A stretch of DNA of 64,000 nt from contig CAJFCV020000004.1 of NCBI GenBank assembly GCA_904066235.2, positions 8,866,001 to 8,930,000 on the forward strand, written 5' to 3'. The first letter of the stretch is position 1. Each line of letters starts with the position of its first letter. Below the pieces are notes generated by a model that saw only the letters and a list, made by a program, of their open reading frames with translations, had not been told where the DNA came from and ran no database searches. The DNA comes from Bursaphelenchus xylophilus (lineage: Eukaryota; Nematoda; Chromadorea; Rhabditida; Aphelenchoididae). Below, one piece after another: positions 12,201 to 21,687 of this stretch. The position numbers and the translations under genes were made by a program.

Positions 12201-12656
12201 CGTTTTCTTAACGTATGTCGATGTTATTTTTCGATATCAAAATTCAATTTTCAGGATTTTTTTAAAAAAACTTGTTTTTTTTGCTTGCACCGTGCGGAAT
12301 TCGATTTTATTTTTGAAAAATTTTCAAGTGTAATGTATACTAATTTAACTTTACCGAATTAAAAATAATTTTTACACTCTTTACAATACACTCTTTCAGC
12401 TTTGATCGGTGTAAATCCGGCGATAAAAAGTTTGGGAAGCAAAATTCGGAACCAGCTCTATCAAGAGTGGTTCCAATATTACGATTCGATGGGATTCAAG
12501 CACGAAGAAGCGGCAATGCGAATGGGAAATGCTTTGCTCATTGCACCAACACTGATCGAGTTTGTCAATCACATCAAACAGAACTTCCATTTGATGAGAG
12601 TTTTTGGCGCTGGAGATGAGTATGACAAGGTGTTGAACGACATTTTTTTGGATTGA
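9218..12656 (+). CDS. Nuclear hormone receptor, nematode supplementary type
   Basis: A ligand-regulated transcription factor acting in the nucleus. Six exons give 466 residues: 9218-9352, 9737-9938, 10422-10506, 10601-10694, 11239-11866 and 12400-12656, all with GT-AG junctions in phase. The DNA-binding domain spans about residues 44-112. Its first zinc finger has spacing C-x2-C-x13-C-x2-C, starting CWVC across the first junction, and its second C-x5-C-x9-C-x2-C. The P-box region reads CAACNAFFRR, typical of the expanded HNF4-derived receptors of nematodes. A ligand-binding domain follows in exons 5-6, with HELQMDDTEF near its middle and a C-terminal MRVFGAGDEYDKV. The ATG lies directly after TTCAG, suggesting trans-splicing. 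Intron 5 carries seven GCACNGTGC palindromes. The receptor family is secure; the orthologue is not identified. Confidence 0.92.
10741..10900 (+). mobile_element. Family-A MITE fragment in receptor intron 4
   Basis: Contains GATGCGGCGTTCTAAGCTTG, GCGCTTTGCAGAAACAACC and GCAAATTTTTCTGCG-like blocks in family order; heavily decayed. Confidence 0.4.
11913..12295. repeat. GCACNGTGC palindrome cluster A (7 copies)
   Basis: Exact copies start at 11913, 11955, 11986, 12086, 12119, 12150 and 12287, all inside intron 5 of the nuclear receptor (11867-12399). The central base varies (A, C or G). Flanks are mostly A or T, so each site reads roughly TTGCACNGTGCAA. Confidence 0.85.
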
Positions 12657-13582
12657 ATTTTGGAAAAATGAACTTTTAATACCTCGGAAAAGGTTTTGCG
12701 ACAGTTTTTGTGTTATATTTGGATTAAATTTTTTGGGATTTTTTGATTTTTTTTTTAATTTTTTGAACTTATTTTTGAATTGTAAGCAAAAAAATAAAAA
12801 AAATTTTTTTTGCCCTAAAAACGCAAAAAAAAGAAAAATTTTTGATTTAAAAAAATCCAAAAATCCCAAATTTTTTCGAATTTTTTTATAATCATATCTG
12901 TTAGAAGTTGCCGCGCTAAATCACTTGTATTTTACATATTCCTAGTCACTCCTATTATAGTATTTTTCTTTCATTTTTTTATTTTTTTTATTATGTATGT
13001 ACTGTAAAAAATCACTTTCCGTCCAATCAAAAATTTAAGTTATGTATTATACACAGCTCAGACGCAATTCAGATTTTAAACTTTTATACAAAAAAATAAA
13101 TTTTTATCACAAAAATTCTATGTAAAAACTTTTAAAACTTGTCCGACCATGAGTCATTTTTGCATTGTTATTACTATCAATTGTTGTTCATTGTATAAAA
13201 AACTTTGATTTGGAATATAAAATATCGTTAACCAAGGGAATGATCGTTTCTTTTTTGATTGTTCATTGTGAAAGAACCGTTGGCTGTAATGTCGAACAAA
13301 AAACAAAACAATACGAAGAGCGTTTGGAGAATCGGAAATTGAAGAAAGGTTCGTTAACGTTCGCAGTAACTGTTTCCAAACGGAGGGTTGTTTTTTTACT
13401 GGGGCTGAGAATTGACTTTTTAATCAATATATTTTATTTTACAAAAGTTGTCAAAGTATACATATAAGATAGTAACTACTATATTTACAAAGTAAGGGCA
13501 GGGTATTGGGCAAATATAATGGAAAATTATGAAATTTTTAGGGATGATTCCATTTCGGGACAAGATAGGTTTTGTGTGTATA
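12657..13582. other. AT-rich receptor 3' flank and intergenic DNA
   Basis: Long A and T runs and possible polyadenylation sites follow the receptor stop. The open frame around 13165-13470 has no recognisable motif and no splice support. Confidence 0.35.
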
Positions 13583-14681
13583 CAGGGTGTTTCAAGAAAT
13601 TTGGAAGAAACTAGTTGCGAATATTTTTGAGCTCTTGCTAGTTATCGCAGAAATTCTTTTTGTTTCTAAAACTTGACAGCGGGCGGTTTTGTACTGAACA
13701 AAAAAAAATTTTTCTTCGTCGGCGGAGAGGCCAGTTCTCGGCGGAGGCATTTGGGGCCTTTTTTAAAAATCACACCCTATTACATCGTGGAAACTCTGTT
13801 ACAGTGGCCAAAATCATGTTTACGTTAAACCTCCGTGGATTTTGCGGTATGCTTTTTTTTGTTTTCGATTTTCGCTCATCCGCGGAGGCACGGCGGAGAC
13901 CTCAGGTTTCGGCGGACGTCGTTTTGAGCCTTTGGATCATTCAATTCAGGTTGGAAAAAAGTGTGGGGTGATTTTTTGTTGTCACCCGATGCACAGATGC
14001 AAAAATTTCGCACTTTTTTTCTCCGGCGGAGGATTCGGCGGAGGCTTTATCAAAGGGTCAGAACAGTCTTAGGAGTCCGGGAAAAAAACTCAGCTACAAG
14101 AATCCATCGCAGCAACATCATTTTTCTTATTTTTTGGTTCGGCGGACACATCGGCGGAGGATTCGGCGGAGGCTTTATCAAAAGAGTCAAAATTTTGTTT
14201 TGACCCTTTGAGAAAGCCTCCGCCGAATCCTCCGCCGGGGAAAAAGGTACAAAATTTTTGCCCTCTGTGCATCGGATGACAACAAAAAATCGCCCCAACC
14301 TTTTTTCCAACATGGATTTGCAAAAACCGAGGGCCCAAAACAAAGTCCGCCGAAAACTGGGGTCTCCGCCGCGCCTCCGCGGATGTTGCGTAAAATCGAA
14401 AACGCAAAAAAAAGCATACCGCAAAATCCACAGAGGTTTAACGTAAACATGATTTTGGCCACTGTAACAGAGTTTCCACGATGTAATAAGGTGTGATTTT
14501 TAAAAAAGGCCCCAAATGCCTCCGCCGAGAACTGGCCTCTCCGCCGACGAAAAAAATTTTTTTTGTTCAGTACAAAACCGCCCGCTGTCAAGTTTTAGAA
14601 ACAAAAAGAATTTCTGCGATAACTAGCAAGAGCTCAAAAATATTCGCAACTAGTTTCTTCCAAATTTCTTGAAACACCCTG
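13583..14681. mobile_element. Foldback element, 1.1 kb, arms of about 480 bp
   Basis: Flanked by TA at 13581-13582 and 14682-14683, with ends CAGGGTGTTTCAAGAAATTT inverted at the right end. The inverted similarity is not limited to the ends: it continues through CTTGACAGCGGGCGGTTTTG (about 13673 and 14572 inverted) and further to the centre near 14060-14200. GGCGGAGGATTCGGCGGAGG occurs about 14031 and 14153 and inverted near 14215. No coding capacity is credible; the open frames on both strands are mirror images of the arms. The TA target and CAGGGTG start suggest a non-autonomous Tc1/mariner-type element. Confidence 0.85.
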
Positions 14682-14729
14682 TATTATGCGACTCTGTTTG
14701 CACTTGTATCTCTAAGATGCCCATAGTGT

Positions 14730-15166
14730 TAAGCATGGCTGCAAACCGGGCCAGCCCAGCCCGGCCCGGGCCACAGGCCGGGCTTAAATCTCCAAGCCCG
14801 GCTCGGGCCCGGGCTTGAAAAATTTGGAAAGCCCGGCCCGGTTCGACCCGGAAAATTTTTATACTAGGTTGGAAAGAAAGATGAAAGGAAAATTACGGCA
14901 AATTTTCGCAAAATGTAAAGAAAAATTTAGCAAAACCTAGGTGCATAAGGTTACTTTACGTTCGGTATCAGCAGTGTGTTCGAAAAAATGAAAAATTCTA
15001 TCGAAAAAGCTTATTTTTTCCTTTTTTCCGAGCAAAACTCAGGTTTCAAAAAAAACGGGCCGGCCCGAGCCGGGCCTAAAAATCGAAGCCCGGAGTCGGG
15101 CCGAGAAATTAGTCGGCCCGGCCCGGGCCGGAAAATTTTGCAAAGCCCGGCCCGGAGCCATGCCTA
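14730..15166. mobile_element. hAT-type MITE with 8-bp target duplication
   Basis: The element starts TAAGCATGGCTGCAAACCGG and ends GGCCCGGAGCCATGCCTA, which are inverted ends (TARGCATGGCT). It is flanked by the identical 8-mer CATAGTGT at 14722-14729 and 15167-15174. An 8-bp duplication with such ends is the signature of hAT elements. Subterminal regions are dense in CCGGGCC/GGCCCGG blocks in both orientations, unlike the AT-rich surroundings. It is 437 bp long and has no coding capacity. Confidence 0.85.
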
Positions 15167-15174
15167 CATAGTGT

Positions 15175-16467
15175 ATTAACAAAGTAGCTGCAAGGGGAGC
15201 TCACGTCACCAAAAGTTAGAACAAAATGTTTTCTATCATTCTATATCTCAAACATGACCAAATGACACAGGAATTATCGGATGTAAATACTCTATTTTTG
15301 TCGGGAAGAAAGGATCTGCCAATAATTCTTGTGGCTATTCGAAAATTTGAATTTATTGGAGGAAAACATTTTTCTTGACGTGAGCATGAAGTGTGTGCAC
15401 CGCCAATTACAGACCGCTTTCACTTCACTAGCGTTCCCATAACCATGCATCCCAAATTCAAGCGCTTATCCGAGTCTGCAAATCAAAAGCGCGTCTGTTT
15501 TCTATGGTCATAAACAAGTGGTTTATTACCCGATATTATGGTGGCAGGTAAAACGTCCCTTTTGTTGACGCGATTGCAAAGTTTTTTTGGAGCTTGAAGG
15601 GCAAAGCAAAATAAGAAAACTAATTTTTGGGGCCTTCGAATTTTCCTATAATTTTGCATCCGAATTCTGAACTAACCACATATAAATCCCTGAAAGTTTG
15701 CGCTTTTCTAACCACGCCAAGATATTCAACGATCCAGTCTTCAAGAGAGCACGGGAAATGAGGAGAGTGGTCTTTGTCCACGAGACGGTTTTTGCCCATA
15801 AATTTCCCGTTTCCATAGGGAAAATTTTCATCTTCTGTGGAAAATAAGACGTCGCACGTCAAACCGAAATAAGCTAAAATAGTCCGGTGAATGGATTGGC
15901 AATTTGCCAAAAAAAAGACGCGAAAAAACGTTTTGTCGGGGAAGAAATGGGGAATTTTTGGGGCGAGAGAGTACGCTTTTGCGCGTCTTTTTTCTCTCTT
16001 TCTCTGAAAATAAAGACGAAATGTAAAAAACCGATAGCGAAGAGTCTATTCCGGTCACCGGACTCCTTAGTTTGACGTGCGTCGCACTAGTAGTTCAACC
16101 GGAAATTATATCTGTGAAAAAATCTTTTTGGTGTTTGGAAAACGCGATCAAGGAATCTCGCACATATCTCATTACGCCAAGTGACGCTCAAATTTTAATT
16201 ACCCTAATTCTATTTGTCCCATGTCAGATAGTTCGCTTCTAAATAATTTTTTGTTTAAAAAATGTTGTACTCATCTGTAAACACGTATTTTAACACCACT
16301 TTTCCTTGCACAATTAGCCCTTTGCACAGCCCGCTTTGCCGCACGCATATATCATTTGGATTTACACGTATTGCAAGTTACATCTGCTGCGTTATTTGCA
16401 ACCATCCGCAACTCGATTTACCATCATTTTCATATTATTTTACCACCTTTTTGGTTAATGTTTACAG
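15175..16467. other. Intergenic region upstream of the START gene
   Basis: Contains an inverted, decayed family-A fragment at about 15640-15850 (CTGAAAGTTTGCGCTTTTC, AAGATATTCAACGATC, AATGAGGAGAGTGG). No exon was supported. The final bases TTTACAG precede the START-gene ATG. Confidence 0.4.
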
Positions 16468-17452
16468 ATGTCCTCCGCTTATATTGAGCAAGCTGAGAAG
16501 GCTGTAAAACTAACCGAGCAGTTAGCCGAAGCCGACCTCTCCACGGAATGGCCAAACCTTGACTTTGAAAGCGATGGTGTAAAGATCTATTCACGGCAAC
16601 CGAAAGAGTTTCCAGAAGCGCAAGAAAAAATGTTGTTCACAATAGTTCATATTGATGTGAGTTTAAACTGACATAATTTCAGCCAATTGTATTTCATTTT
16701 AAAATTACAGGCGCCAATAGAAAAGGTGTTCAAACTAGTGCAGATTTATGGGCCTTACCGACAAAAATGGGATGATTTGTTGGAGCGGCAGGAAGTTGTG
16801 GAGACCTTGTCCGATGACACTTATATTGTTCATAGTTTTGTAAAGAAGAAGTTGATTCTCTCGGCAAGAGATGCGGTGGAAGTTTGTCAGGTGAGGAGAT
16901 ATTTAGAAAAAAGTAAAATCTCTACGCTCCCAACTCCTGGACAACAAAACCTGTATATAACGAAAAATTTCAGAGGTCAAAGAGCCAATTCTAGACGAGC
17001 CTAGACAAGAAAAGAACTTCTCTATAGCAAAAGCTCTCTTTTTCGAATATTTCTTTTGTCCTTGGCGATTTGTTGTACACAGATTTGACTATAGTCTTAA
17101 ATTTTACCCGTAGAGTGTCCCGTCGTATTTTACACTGAAAATAATCGAGCTTATACCATTCTTTTAGATCAAGCGCCGGCCAGATGGTGTTATAATTCAC
17201 GCCGTTCAAGGAGTCGACTACCCAGACCGCCCACCCCAAAAGAATTACGTCCGAACCAAGCAATTTATCTCCGGAACTTACTTGAAGCCCTTGGACGGCG
17301 ATCGCACAGAGTTCCGGCATGTTTTGAGTGCTGACTTAAACCTTCCAATCCCGAGGCTGATGGCCTCAATGGTCGCTTCGTTCAAACCGCGGCTGGTTTC
17401 CGATACAATTGGACTGTTAAAAAAGGCGGCAAAAACTATGAAAGTTGAGTAA
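16468..17452 (+). CDS. START-domain lipid transfer protein, PCTP-like
   Basis: Likely binds and carries a phospholipid between membranes in the cytosol. Three exons (16468-16656, 16711-16890, 17168-17452), all in phase 0, give 217 residues, close to the length of phosphatidylcholine transfer protein. The START fold covers almost the whole chain: DGVKIYSRQ near residues 33-41, YGPYRQKWDD with the conserved tryptophan near 73-82, SARDAVEVCQ near 114-123, then GVDYPDRPPQKNYVR and the C-terminal helix LNLPIPRLMASMVASF. There is no signal peptide or membrane segment. The ATG follows TTTACAG, consistent with a trans-splice or upstream-intron acceptor. AATAAA at 17491-17496 is a plausible polyadenylation signal. 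Intron 2 holds a pogo-like fragment. The family is clear; the lipid specificity is inferred. Confidence 0.9.
16925..17110 (-). mobile_element. Pogo-like fragment in START-gene intron 2
   Basis: CCTGTATATAACGAAAAATT, CTATAGCAAAAGCTC and an inverted CAAATCTGTGTACAACAAAT match the fragments at 7.7 and 25.2 kb. Confidence 0.45.
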
Positions 17453-18120
17453 TTTATGGCGGAAAATTTTGCATAATTTTCGAAAATTTGAATAAATTTA
17501 TAGATAATGTTTACTCTGTAATTTTTTTCATCTTTTTCGAATGTAACTGACATAGTTTTTAAAATTTTACATAATTTTTAAAATTTGCATACCCACAAAA
17601 ATTTGCATAAATATGCAAAATTAATTATCTCATGCAAAAATATCTTTGCGCATACTGTGGGCCCGTATTTTACAATTCAAAACCGAAATTTGCATAATTT
17701 TCAAAAATTAGAAAAATTTGCATAATTTTATTTCATAAATGTCATGGTGAAAAAACAATTCTAAAACAACAATACAGCAAGTATATAGGCACTTTAAACA
17801 CATAATATACATTTGTAGACTGAAATTTTAACAAATTATCAATAAAATATTATGTTATACATACCCGATGAGAATGATAAATAATCTTGAAATCAACAGA
17901 AAGATTAGTGTGCAATTGTAAAGAAAGCTTAGGAAATCACATCAAAAATCATGCTGTAACAAGTACAGCATATATTATGTCGTTCTTTGTTCGGAAAATA
18001 GGAAATTTCTTGATGCGAAGATCAATTCTCAAGTATAATATAAATTATGCCCTAGAACCTTGAGACGTGAGAAAATTCTGAAGATTTTGGTTCTAAATGA
18101 CATTAGAAGCCATGAATTTC
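17453..18120. other. AT-rich 3' flank with repeated TTTGCATAATTTT
   Basis: TTTGCATAATTTT-like 13-mers recur about five times between 17465 and 17735, mixed with CGTATTTTAC at 17664. No exon was seen. Confidence 0.45.
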
Positions 18121-19143
18121 TTAGACAATATCGCCGATGTCCCCATCGACCAGCAGGTGCTCTCTGCCGGCGCCTCGATACGATTGCATCTTTCCAAATT
18201 CCTTTTCGAATTTCTTCTGAATCAGAATCCGGTAATGGGCCTGTGCGGAATTCCGTCGGAAGCTTTCGGGTCGTGGAGTCAATGGCCGCTCAATGATCTG
18301 ACATTCGGTTTCCATTTCGGTCGATGGGACGGCAAAACATCCGGTCTTCGAGCAAGTGCTCCGATAGCAAAAGTAGATGGCGATAACTGAAAAAATACAG
18401 ATTTGAGATGGTGATGGTGGAAAGGTTTGATAGAGAATTTAATTTTAGGATATTTAAGACAAATTTGAATGCATTGTCATTTTGAAAAAATTGAAAAAAA
18501 AACTTTTTTTTAAATTTTTGATGTTTTTTTAATTTTTTGTCTAGAATAAGGTAATTAATGGTCATTACTCCCCTAAACACCCTCCTAAAAGTTCAAAAAA
18601 TTGTTGTTAATTCTCCAGACACAATCTTTGGCCTTCAGTGTCCCAGGAAATGCTTCAAAAATCATTCGTTTAAAGGGATTTCCCGCCTTTCTCAAGTCCC
18701 CTTCCGAGGAATCCGTGCACCGTGCAAAGCCAAAGACCAAACGAGATATTTCGGGGACGATGACTAAAGCTTGACAGGGTTTAGTTCGGATAAATGAGCA
18801 ATGGTTACAGGAATAGGCCAGAACTGCGGATAATCTCGAGTTTTTTTGTGTTATTCATGACAAAAAGATGAAAAATTTTTGAAAAAATGGTGACTCAAGG
18901 GCAAAAAATAGTAAAATTTTTTTTAGATCCGGTTTTTTGGGATAAAAATTTTTGAGGAAAATATAAATTTGTAAACTCAAAAAAATGGAACTTACTCATA
19001 ACAACCAGCAAAATCGACCCGCCCAAAATCGAGACCATAGCGAAAAGAAGCACATTACTTTCGGCACCGCCATCTTCATCCGGGAAATTGAGCTCTTCTA
19101 GGTCTAGCTCGAACTCGTCGAAGGGAACTACACGCATTTTCAT
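18121..19143 (-). CDS. Small single-pass membrane protein
   Basis: I do not recognise the family. Two exons (19143-18996 and 18386-18121) joined by a GT-AG intron with an in-phase isoleucine codon give 137 residues. The N-terminal 30 residues are acidic ([19 protein letters not shown]). A hydrophobic segment follows at about residues 31-56 ([19 protein letters not shown] into IIAIYF) and ends with [10 protein letters not shown]. The C-terminal 80 residues are charged, with a basic stretch [14 protein letters not shown]. There is no cleavable signal peptide, so an acidic outside and basic inside (type I-like) orientation is plausible. The ATG follows TATTTTAG, so an upstream exon or trans-splicing is possible and the N-terminus may be incomplete. 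Confidence 0.65.
18717..18725. repeat. Isolated GCACNGTGC palindrome
   Basis: GCACCGTGC, an isolated copy in the intron of the small membrane-protein gene. Confidence 0.6.
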
Positions 19144-19927
19144 CCTAAAATACGAAAAATAAAAATTTGAAAAAATTCAAAAAAATGAAAAATTTTAGCG
19201 AAAAAAGAGTTTAAAAAATCAAATGAAATGTAAAATACGATCTCTTTGAAATGGTATGCAAAATATGAAAAAAATTTAACATCAAAAAATTAAATTTTTT
19301 TGTCTACTATAATATAATTGATTAAAAAGAAGCCTAAAATGTATAAAACACTGTCTCTAAACTATTACTAATTGTTCTGAGGCCTGTCAGTACCAGCCAT
19401 GCGACAAAATAATCGAAAAAATATTTTAAGAAAATTAACATACGGCTTCTCGCTATGTTTTGTTTCCCTAAAGCCCTAAGGCGATTTTGAAGACAAATGG
19501 ACCGTGAAAAAAACACGAGAAACAATGTTTTTGGTCTGAAGCTTCGCTTGACACGCACTCGGAACCATTTTTTTAGAGGTTACAGTAAAATTAACAATAT
19601 TTTTCAACAAGTGTAATGGTATTCTTACAATAATAAGCGAGAGAAGTGTAACAAAAACAAGATTAATATCCGGAAATGTTTGAATGATATCATGACGGTT
19701 AATTCAAGCGTTTGCAATGGGAAAATGGGGAGTTTTCATTTTTTCAGGTTTTCGTGGTGGGACCCAGATCAAGATTTTAAAACTTCAAGGAAATGTTATA
19801 AAAGTAAACAAAAACCAACGGAGAGGAATAACATGTTATTCTAAGACGAATCTAAAAATATTAGACCGCGGTATACAGAAACTGTTGAGCTAAAGGATTT
19901 GCAAATTTAAAAAATTTCTTTTTCTGA
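19144..19927. other. AT-rich intergenic stretch
   Basis: Holds GTAAAATACG at 19230-19239 and a CTAAAATACG variant next to the gene start. No supported exon. Confidence 0.35.
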
Positions 19928-21687
19928 ACAAAGTCTTGTGATTTTAACCTCTTGAATTTTAAACCTCCTAATGGCCCTATTTTATCAAAATTTTTCAACC
20001 ACTGGTCGATAAAAACCCCAGGACCCTCCTTCAATTACCAAACCTCACCAGCCATCCAAGGTGAATATAATCGTCACATCTCCTGCAAATTTCCAAAAAA
20101 TGTTTTCCAAGCCCAGAAAATCCCCCCGAAGAAGCCGGACACGTTGAGAAATCGCATCCAGCACCGGCATTCACGGCGGATATTCACTAAAACGTAAGTC
20201 CTCCGTTCCCCCCTCCTAAATCCCACCTCTTTTTCCATTGGGGGGAATAGGGACACGCCCGAGGCCGGATTAACCTTTACTCTCACACTAAAACAATCTG
20301 AAGGCGAGGGCACCGGAAGGTGAGACAAACAGTTAATTGCTCACAGACCCCATTACTTAACATTTCAGCGGGATTCGAAACGAAATACACAAAATTCGAG
20401 TCGAATTGTTACGGTAGATTAGAGAAAACTGAAAGGTAATGTGGAGAGGGACGGTTTGGATGGGGGTTTCGGATGGGAATTGGCATTTAGAGCCGTTTCA
20501 AAGGGTAATAATACATAATAAGTAGTAATAAAGCGAAAAGAAGACTAGAGATGGCTAATGTAAATGGTAATCTGGAACATAAGACAGAGAAAAACGTGCA
20601 TTTTCATATGTTTCTCCGTACAGTAGAGGCTTTAGAAACAGAAGATGAGGGACAGAAAGCTCGATTTCGTAAGAGAAAAATGGGCTGTATTGAGGTTTTG
20701 TTTATAGAAGAGAAGTTCTAGAGGCTCGACGTTTATATTTTTCAAAATTTTGCACGTCTAGCCTACCAAGTTCGAATATAAATTTATCAAAATCTTGCTA
20801 TTACTTTCCATAGAGTCCAAAGATATTCATTGATCCCTTTGAATCACGTACATATCAAAGTAAATTTTAGGTCGCACATTCTCAGGGGACAGGAGATGTT
20901 CAAAGTTTTTCTTGGAAGAGAGTACGCAAAATGAAGAGAGTCTACCAAACAGGAAATGGTTTTGACCGCATGTTTGTGAGTGATTTTTTGTCAGCATTTT
21001 GTATAACAAACGCAAAAAACAAAGAAAATTAAAGGTCTTTTGTAATAATCTAAACAAAGGACCACTTTATCAATTGTAAACACCTCTTTTATCCTTCTCA
21101 AATCTACTGTAGAGCTCTCAGATCTTAAGTCGAAGACCGTAGCTTCCCTCCTTATATACACCGTCAACTTTCAAAACATCATCTATCTGAAAGATTTCAC
21201 ACTGCGTGACAAAAACTACCAAAGTCCTAAAAGAACAAATTTTATGGTCTCCGTTTCATTTCTCTTCGTGTAAAATACATAAAGACCTATCCGTTCCACC
21301 GTATTTGATCTAAAACCTATCCAAGTAAATAATACATACTTCCTCCTCACATAACCTTCATAATTCCCATACTACGGCGACTACTACAACATACTATATT
21401 AAAAACGATGACTTTGCGTCTGATGTTTAACCCCCTTTAAAATATGACACATCAAACTGACGTAAGTAATCCTCGACACTTATAGCCCTTCTGGAATGCC
21501 GTACGCCACTCAGTCAAAGTGCATTTCCATCGAATACGAGTGTTTCGGGAACGCCCGACGTTCACCTTCCAAATCCACCGTTAAACGCCCGTTCTCTGCA
21601 TCGAAATTAGACCGCCAGACGACAACAAAAAATACTCGGATTAGAGGCGACCTTATCAGCAGGTATGGAGGCAGACTCAAGAGTTAA
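19928..21687 (+). CDS. Uncertain basic protein gene, possible alternative last exons
   Basis: No family is recognised. Exon A is open from about 19928 and ends at a GTAAGT donor (20193). Exon B is 20251-20319, and exon C is 20369-20417 with a TAG at 20415-20417. Both junctions are GT-AG and keep the frame, giving ...TKTDTPEAGLTFTLTLKQSE followed by ...GIRNEIHKIRVELLR. A further exon at 21486-21687 (after TTATAG) has the same phase as exon C and encodes a basic serine/lysine-rich 67-residue tail ending GGRLKS, so it could replace exon C. The region is richer in G and C than its surroundings. The 5' end and start codon were not found. Support rests only on splice and phase consistency. Confidence 0.3.
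20418..21485. other. Intron or intergenic DNA with a decayed family-A fragment
   Basis: An inverted family-A relic lies at about 20755-21000 (AAGATATTCATTGATCCC, GTACGCAAAATGAAGAGAG). No other feature was seen. It would be intronic if the 21486 exon belongs to the preceding gene. Confidence 0.3.

Noticed and set aside
13660..14591. Several frames of 100-135 codons on both strands
   Set aside because: All are mirror images within the two arms of the foldback element.
18097..18390. Plus-strand frame of 98 codons
   Set aside because: It is the mirror of exon 2 of the minus-strand membrane-protein gene, which has proper splice sites and a membrane segment.
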